This document shows, one piece after another, positions 59,801-64,000 of a DNA stretch of 64,000 bases. The notes under the pieces were generated by a model. That model made no database searches. It saw only the letters and a list, made by a program, of their open reading frames with translations, and had not been told where the DNA came from. Within the stretch, counting starts at the first letter, position 1. Every line of letters begins with the position of its first letter. A program made the translations under genes and the position numbers. The stretch comes from Pseudomonas beijingensis. Lineage in GTDB: Bacteria; Pseudomonadota; Gammaproteobacteria; Pseudomonadales; Pseudomonadaceae. The stretch spans positions 744,001-808,000 of the forward strand of contig NZ_CP117425.1 in NCBI RefSeq assembly GCF_030687295.1, written 5' to 3'.

Positions 59801-60364
59801 GCGGTGGTGTTCGGTGGCGTCCAGGTTGCGGGTGCCGAACACGATGGTGAACAGCGCCAGGATCAGCGAGACGATCAGCGCGGTGTCCTGGGCGCGGGTA
59901 CCCATGGCATCGGCACCGGCGCCGATCAGCAGGTTCACCCCGAGCACGATGCCCTTGAGCTGCAGGGCAATGTACGGCAGCACGCCCACCAGGCAGATCA
60001 GTGCGACCACCACTGCCAGGGATTGGGACTTGCCGTAGCGGGCGGCGATGAAGTCGGCGATGGAGGTAATGTTCTCCTGTTTGCTGATCATCACCATTTT
60101 CTGCAGGACCCACGGCGCCAGCACCAGCAGCAGTATCGGCCCGAGGTAGATCGGCAGGAACGACCAGAGCTGTTCGGCGGCCTGGCCCACGGCGCCAAAG
60201 AACGTCCAGCTGGTGCAATACACCGCCAGCGACAGGCTGTAGACCCAGGCCCGCACCCGTGGCGGCAGCGGCGTGCTGCGCCGGTCGCCGTAGAAGGCGA
60301 TGGCGAACATGATGGCCATATAGGCCAGGGCGACAACGGCGATCAGCCCGCTGGACAACGACAT
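56894..60364 (-). CDS. mxtR: symporter-type hybrid sensor kinase, MxtR/CrbS-like
   Basis: 1156 residues. A sodium:solute-symporter domain with about 13 spans occupies 1-500 (SWTFFGAVGQAAEQLWSFLPIYLGP; ENITSIADFIAARYGKSQ; GTRNLDATEHHRGMVLA). A linker follows, then PAS (about 640-760), coiled coil, HisKA (AAVSHDLMQPLNAARLF), ATPase (DRGPGIAEDKLQVIFEEFKR) and receiver (LALVDFHLDDGETG). The layout equals MxtR/CrbS, which with ErdR/CrbR controls acetate use. The partner regulator is not in this window. Start at 60364 (MSLSSGLIAVVAL). Confidence 0.87.
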   Translation of the reverse strand: MSLSSGLIAVVALAYMAIMFAIAFYGDRRSTPLPPRVRAWVYSLSLAVYCTSWTFFGAVGQAAEQLWSFLPIYLGPILLLVLAPWVLQKMVMISKQENITSIADFIAARYGKSQSLAVVVALICLVGVLPYIALQLKGIVLGVNLLIGAGADAMGTRAQDTALIVSLILALFTIVFGTRNLDATEHHRGMVLAIAFESLVKLLAFLAVGAFVTYGLYDGFEDLFNQAMLAPRLEQYWKETINWPSMVVQTGVAMMAIICLPRQFHVTVVENIEPQDLRLAKWVFPAYLALAALFVVPIALAGQMMLPSSVLPDSFVISLPLAQAHPALAVLAFIGGASAATGMVIVASVALSTMVSNDMLLPWLLRRNAAERPFEVFRQWMLSVRRVSIVVILLLAYVSYRLLGSTASLATIGQIAFAAVTQLAPAMLGALYWKQANRRGVFAGLATGIFLWFYTLVLPIAAHSLGWSLSSFPGLAWLHGNPLNLPITPLTQGVVLSLAGNFTLFAWVSVLSRTRVSEHWQAGRFIGQEISARPNPRSMLAVHIEDLLQLAARFVGEERARQSFIRFAYRQGKGFNPNQNADSEWIAHTERLLAGVLGASSTRAVVKAAIEGREMQLEDVVRIADEASEVLQFNRALLQGAIENISQGISVVDQSLRLVAWNRRYLELFKYPDGLISVGRPIADIIRYNAERGLCGPGEAEVHVARRLHWMRQGRAHTSERLFPNGRVIELIGNPMPGGGFVMSFTDITAFREAAQALTEANEGLEQRVAERTRELSQLNLALTEAKSTAEAAYQSKTRFLAAVSHDLMQPLNAARLFSAALSHQHDGLPSEARQLVHHLDSSLRSAEDLITDLLDISRLENGKINPDRKPFALNELFNTLGAEFTALAQEQGLKFRVRGSKLRVDSDIKLLRRILQNFLTNAFRYARGPVLLGVRRRNGELCLEVWDRGPGIAEDKLQVIFEEFKRLDSHQTRAEKGLGLGLAIADGLCRVLGHTLRVRSWPGRGSVFSVSVPVASTQAVVPSPVAEPNGHLPSGAQVLCVDNEDSILIGMNSLLTRWGCQVWTARNREECERWLAQGGRPQLALVDFHLDDGETGTELMAWLRTRMGEPIPGVVISADGRPETVALVHAAGLDYLAKPVKPAALRALLSRHLPL

Positions 60365-60531
60365 GGAAACTCCCGGACAAAGACACCGGGACTTGCGCCC
60401 GGCAGGACAGTCTCGCATGCCCGCTCGGGTTCGTCAGTGTCGACCAAGGTCGAGGCGTGGTGGGGTGTCGCAGGTTGCGATCAGCATTGGGTTAGATGTG
60501 TGAACACAAAATTTATGTTCGCCTAAGACTC

Positions 60532-60697
60532 AGTGTGGGAGCGGGCTTGCTCGCGAAGGCGATGGCACATTCAACATTGATGCAAGCTGACCCAGCGCTT
60601 TCGCGAGCAAGCCCGCTCCCACAAGGGACTTGAGGTGAATACAAATCCATGGTTCACCCAGATCACTGTGGGAGCGAGCTTGCTCGCGATAGCGGCC
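60532..60697. repeat. REP pair plus single REP
   Basis: Inverted doublet with GCGAGCAAGCCCGCTCCCACA cores (60532-60624) and a lone inverse core (60666-60697) that abuts the stop of the TetR gene. Confidence 0.88.
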
Positions 60698-61237
60698 TTA
60701 CTGACCCAACGCAATATCCACCAACCGATACAACTCCCCCACCTCCAACGGCGCGCTGGCAAAGAGAATGCGGAACACCGTCGGCGCCACCACCACATTG
60801 ATCAGCAGCTCGACGCCTGGATTGGGTTCATCGGGGTAGCGGTCTAGGATGATCTGCAACTGACGGCTGAGGATTCCCACGCAATACCCCGGCGTGGCGC
60901 AGGCCTGGATGTCGCGCATCATGTTGCGACCGGGCTCGGAACTCATTTCGTCCAGGTACTGCTCGGCCCAGGCGCGCAGGTCGCCGCGCAAGCTGCCGGT
61001 GTCGATCGGTTCGCCGTCGGGGCGCATGCGGGCGATGGCGACGTCGGCCAGCAGCGCCGGCAGATCGCCCCAGCGCCGGTAGATGGTGGACGGCGTCACC
61101 CCGGCGCGCGCAGCGATTTGCGGCACGGTCAGTGTGGCGCGCTCCTGCTCTTGCAGCAGGGCGCGGACCGCCGAGTGAATCGATTCCTGGACCCGGGCGC
61201 TTCGACCGCCGGGGCGTAAACCTTCTTTAATAGCCAT
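60698..61237 (-). CDS. TetR-family transcriptional regulator
   Basis: 179 residues. N-terminal HTH: SIHSAVRALLQEQERATLTV, then PQIAARAGVTPSTIYRRWGDLPALLADV, which is the TetR signature. The C-terminal ligand-binding part has GRNMMRDIQACATPGYCVGILSRQ. Divergent from the MFS gene at 61341; a palindrome lies between them, as expected for local repression of an exporter. Confidence 0.92.
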   Translation of the reverse strand: MAIKEGLRPGGRSARVQESIHSAVRALLQEQERATLTVPQIAARAGVTPSTIYRRWGDLPALLADVAIARMRPDGEPIDTGSLRGDLRAWAEQYLDEMSSEPGRNMMRDIQACATPGYCVGILSRQLQIILDRYPDEPNPGVELLINVVVAPTVFRILFASAPLEVGELYRLVDIALGQ

Positions 61238-61291
61238 GCGTCAGACCTTAACACAAAGAATTTGCTTTAAGCGCGCGCCGGTAGCACACTC

Positions 61292-61318
61292 CGCAAAAGC
61301 AAAAAATTAGCTTTTGCG
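61292..61318. promoter_or_regulatory. putative TetR operator palindrome
   Basis: CGCAAAAGC-AAAAAATTA-GCTTTTGCG, a perfect 9-bp inverted repeat in the gap between the divergent TetR and MFS genes, 22 bases before the MFS start. No T run follows to make it a terminator. Confidence 0.6.
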
Positions 61319-61340
61319 AATGTTCTTGTGGAGCGTGCCC

Positions 61341-62531
61341 ATGTCCCATCCAGCTTCGACCCGCGCCAGCCTGATCTTCCTGGCGCTCACTTTGCTCGGT
61401 TTTCTCGCCGCGTCCAGCGCGCCGACGCCGTTGTATCACCTCTATCAGGAACAGTTACAGTTTTCCCCGGCTGTCCTGACGCTGATTTTCGGCGTGTACG
61501 CCTTCAGTCTGCTGGCGGCCTTGCTGACCGTAGGGTCGCTGTCGGATTACCTCGGCCGCAAACCGGTGATCTTCGTGGCGCTGTTGCTCAACATGTTGGC
61601 GATGCTGCTGTTTATCTGCGCCGACAGCGTCGCCTGGTTGATCGGTGCTCGGTTGATCCAGGGGTTCGCCACCGGCATGGCCACCAGTGTGCTGGGTGCG
61701 GCCTTGCTGGACTTCGACCGTCGCCAAGGCCCGTTGATCACCAGCGTTGCGCCGCTGTTGGGCATGGCGTGCGGGGCGCTGGGCTGTGGCCTGCTGGCCG
61801 AGTTCGCGCCGTTGCCGTTGCAACTGACGTATTGGCTGCTGCTGGGGGTGTTCCTGACCCAGGCCGTTTACCTGTGGCGCCTGAAAGAAAGCGTCAGCCC
61901 GCAAACCGGTGCCTGGCAGTCCTTGCGCCCGACTTTGCATGTGCCGCCCCAGGCGCGGCAAGCCTTGTGGCGAGTCCTGCCACTGGACCTGGCGGCCTGG
62001 GCGGTGGGCGGTTTCTACCTGTCATTGGCGCCGTCCCTGGTGCGGGCGGCCACCGGATCGACCTCCAACCTGATCGGTGGCGCGCTGGTGGCGGTGTTGA
62101 CCCTCAGCGGCGCGTTAGCCATCTACCTGTTGCGCAACCAGGAGGCCGACAAAATGTTGCGCCCGTCCGCCGGCCTGTTGGTGATCGGCCTGGCATTGGT
62201 GCTGGTGGCGGTGCATGGCGCCAGCTTGCCGTTGTTCTTCGTCGGCACGCTGATCACCGGTGGCGGTTTTGGCGCAGGGTTCCTGGGGGCGCTGCGCAGC
62301 ATCATGCCGCTGGCCTTGCCCCACGAACGAGCCGGCTTGATGTCGGCGTTCTATGTCCTCAGTTACCTGGCCTTCAGCTTGCCGTCGCTGCTGGCGGGGA
62401 ACCTGACGCGGGTGTTCGGCTTGATCCCGACGACCGATGGGTATGGCGCTGTGTTGATTGTGTTGTGTGTCTCGGCGCTGCTGGGGTTACGCCAGTCGAT
62501 AAAACCGCTTACCGATGGCGTTCGCCCTTGA
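61341..62531 (+). CDS. MFS transporter (TetR-linked)
   Basis: 396 residues, 12 predicted spans. GSLSDYLGRKPVIFVALLL is the loop 2-3 A motif typical of drug:H+ antiporters, and RLIQGFATGMATSVLGAALLDFD follows in TM4-5. It probably exports a small toxic compound under control of the divergent TetR. ATG at 61341 follows GTGGAGCGTGCCC. Confidence 0.9.
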   Translation: MSHPASTRASLIFLALTLLGFLAASSAPTPLYHLYQEQLQFSPAVLTLIFGVYAFSLLAALLTVGSLSDYLGRKPVIFVALLLNMLAMLLFICADSVAWLIGARLIQGFATGMATSVLGAALLDFDRRQGPLITSVAPLLGMACGALGCGLLAEFAPLPLQLTYWLLLGVFLTQAVYLWRLKESVSPQTGAWQSLRPTLHVPPQARQALWRVLPLDLAAWAVGGFYLSLAPSLVRAATGSTSNLIGGALVAVLTLSGALAIYLLRNQEADKMLRPSAGLLVIGLALVLVAVHGASLPLFFVGTLITGGGFGAGFLGALRSIMPLALPHERAGLMSAFYVLSYLAFSLPSLLAGNLTRVFGLIPTTDGYGAVLIVLCVSALLGLRQSIKPLTDGVRP

Positions 62532-62600
62532 AGCCGAGCATGCAGGTGTCCCTGGCAGTGGGTTAGTCTTGGCGCCTCAGACTTCTTCCGGACGGATCCC

Positions 62601-62912
62601 TTGAAAATCATTCGCAGCAAATCCTTCACCGGTGACCGCGCCTGGGCGGCGCTGGATATCGCCAACATGAACGGCATCACCACACGCTTGCACTGGACCG
62701 ATCAGCCGTACAAATGGCACATCAACGACGGCCAGGAAGTCTTCGTGGTGCTCGATGGGCAAGTGCAGATGTGCTATCGGGAGGAGGGCGTCGAAAAGGC
62801 GGCTTTGCTGGAAGCCGGGGACATTTTCTACGCCTCGGTGGGCACCGAGCATGTCGCCAAGCCTTTGGGCGAAGCGAGGATCCTGGTGATCGAGAGCGAG
62901 GGCAGCGTCTGA
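62601..62912 (+). CDS. cupin-domain protein
   Basis: 103 residues. The small beta-barrel cupin has motif 1 near KWHINDGQEVFVVLDGQVQM and motif 2 near GDIFYASVGTEHVAKP; the His and Glu residues could bind a metal. Start TTG at 62601 (LKIIRSKSF) suits the fold; ATG starts further in would cut the first strand. It is 70 bases after the MFS gene and could be in the same transcript. Function unknown. Confidence 0.8.
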   Translation: MKIIRSKSFTGDRAWAALDIANMNGITTRLHWTDQPYKWHINDGQEVFVVLDGQVQMCYREEGVEKAALLEAGDIFYASVGTEHVAKPLGEARILVIESEGSV

Positions 62913-62916
62913 CCAT

Positions 62917-62940
62917 TATCTGTAAAGTAGATAACAGATA
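62917..62940. promoter_or_regulatory. inverted repeat before transporter
   Basis: TATCTGT and ACAGATA face each other across 10 bases in an AT-rich spacer between cupin and transporter genes. Possible regulator site. Confidence 0.35.
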
Positions 62941-63016
62941 GAGAAATTACCCGTTATATAGATATTCAATCCGGCTCTAGCATGGCTTCACCTCATCCGA
63001 GGAGAGGAGTTCGCCA

Positions 63017-64000
63017 TGACATGCTGTGCTGCAAAAAACCGCCTGCGCCCCTTGAGCCATTTGCCCAGGCCGTTGGAGGCCATTCGCCAATTCACGCCTA
63101 ACTGGTTTGCCGTGGTCATGGGCACTGGTGTGCTGGCGCTGGCCTTGGCGCAATGGCCGACGACGATGCCTGGCCTGCACGCCTTGGGCGAAGGGTTGTG
63201 GTTGTTCAACACGCTGTTGTTCGTGGTGTTCGCCTTGATGTACACAGCCCGTTGGGTGCTGTTCTTCGACGAAGCGCGACGGATTTTCGGCCATTCAACG
63301 GTCTCGATGTTTTTCGGCACCATTCCCATGGGGCTGGCGACCCTCATCAATGGCTTGTTGGTCTTTGGGCTGCCGCGTTGGGGGGAGGGCGTGGTGGCGG
63401 TGACCGAGGCGTTATGGTGGATCGACGTGGCCATGTCCCTGGCTTGCGGTGTGCTGATTCCATTCTTGATGTTCACCCGCCAGGAACACCGCATCGACCA
63501 GATGACCGCCGTGTGGTTGTTGCCAGTGGTGGCCGCCGAAGTCGCGGCGGCCAGCGGCGGGCTGTTGGCGCCGCATCTGGCCGACACTCATGCACAACTG
63601 GTCATGCTGGTGACCAGCTACGTGCTCTGGGCCTTTTCCCTGCCGGTGGCGTTCAGCATCCTGACGATTCTGTTGTTGCGCATGGCCTTGCACAAATTGC
63701 CTCACGAAAACATGGCCGCCTCGAGCTGGCTGGCCCTCGGCCCGATTGGCACCGGTGCCCTGGGCATGTTGCTGCTGGGCAGTGATGCCCCACTGATTTT
63801 TGCTGCCAATGGCCTGCCCGGGGTGGGCGACATCGCCGCCGGGTTAGGCCTGGTGGCCGGCATCACGCTGTGGGGCCTGGGGTTGTGGTGGATGCTGATG
63901 GCGCTGCTGATCACCGCGCGCTACCTGCGCGCCGGCATCCCCTTCAACCTCGGCTGGTGGGGCTTTACCTTTCCCCTGGGCGTGTACGCGCTGACCACGC
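63017..64000 (+). CDS. TDT-family transporter, 3' end missing
   Basis: ATG at 63017 follows GAGGAGAGGAG; the frame is open to the window end (328 codons). FTPNWFAVVMGTGVLALAL is the hallmark of the tellurite-resistance/dicarboxylate (TDT, SLAC1/Mae1) family, with FFGTIPMGLATLINGL and further spans, about nine so far. Members export sulfite, malate or other anions; the sequence here does not say which. The C-terminus lies outside the window. Confidence 0.87.

Overview
The window is chromosomal DNA from a fluorescent Pseudomonas, most likely of the P. fluorescens species complex. The evidence is gene content and order (oprH-like/phoP/phoQ/dctA; ldhA/gacS/cysM/rlmD/relA/mazG; purN/purM; a cobalamin-riboswitch-led cob operon; fadL; rmuC; an MxtR-type kinase), high GC, and many Pseudomonas REP elements with the core GCGAGCAAGCTCGCTCCCAC. 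I saw no rRNA, tRNA or CRISPR array.

Layout. 1-2431: end of an outer-membrane barrel gene and phoPQ. 2563-5246: an AraC-family regulator divergent from dctA, which has a clear sigma-54 promoter. 5573-13275: housekeeping and metabolic genes (CaiB/BaiF enzyme, SprT, Yip1, ttcA, a Tag-like glycosylase, wrbA/arsC), with a frameshifted TlpA-like lipoprotein at 11766-12213. 13485-14474: ldhA.

14656-20632 is the most unusual part. The GacS sensor kinase keeps its second membrane segment, HAMP, kinase, receiver and HPt domains but has lost about 95 N-terminal residues and its native promoter. The reading frame leaves GacS homology at about 17127 and enters a roughly 3.4-kb, partly very AT-rich island. 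This island carries small membrane proteins (two look paralogous), a T47-G13 homopolymer block, a 66-residue LuxR-type DNA-binding protein, a decayed IS66-type TnpB fragment and a Cro/C1-like regulator. On the far side the normal neighbours cysM, rlmD, relA and mazG resume.

20633-37233: stringent-response and nucleotide genes (relA, mazG, purMN), Hda, two NlpC/P60 lipoproteins and a sorbosone-dehydrogenase-like lipoprotein. 37405-47204: a cobalamin riboswitch followed by cobO-cobB-bluB-cbiB-cobD-cobQ, a 0.64-kb REP array, and cobU-cobT-cobC-cobS. These genes take cobyrinate a,c-diamide synthesis through to adenosylcobalamin. A REP pair at the end of cobB has been read into the protein as a C-terminal tail.

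47281-54846: an IS256-type transposase relic, two LuxR-type regulators, a MarR repressor and MFS pump sharing a GGGTATATAC operator, glutathione peroxidase, fadL and small unknown genes. 54847-64000: a Sel1-like protein, rmuC, an MxtR/CrbS-like symporter-kinase, a TetR/MFS divergent pair, a cupin, and a TDT-family transporter cut by the window end.

The main caveat is that family assignments come from reading motifs and remembered family sequences; no search was run.
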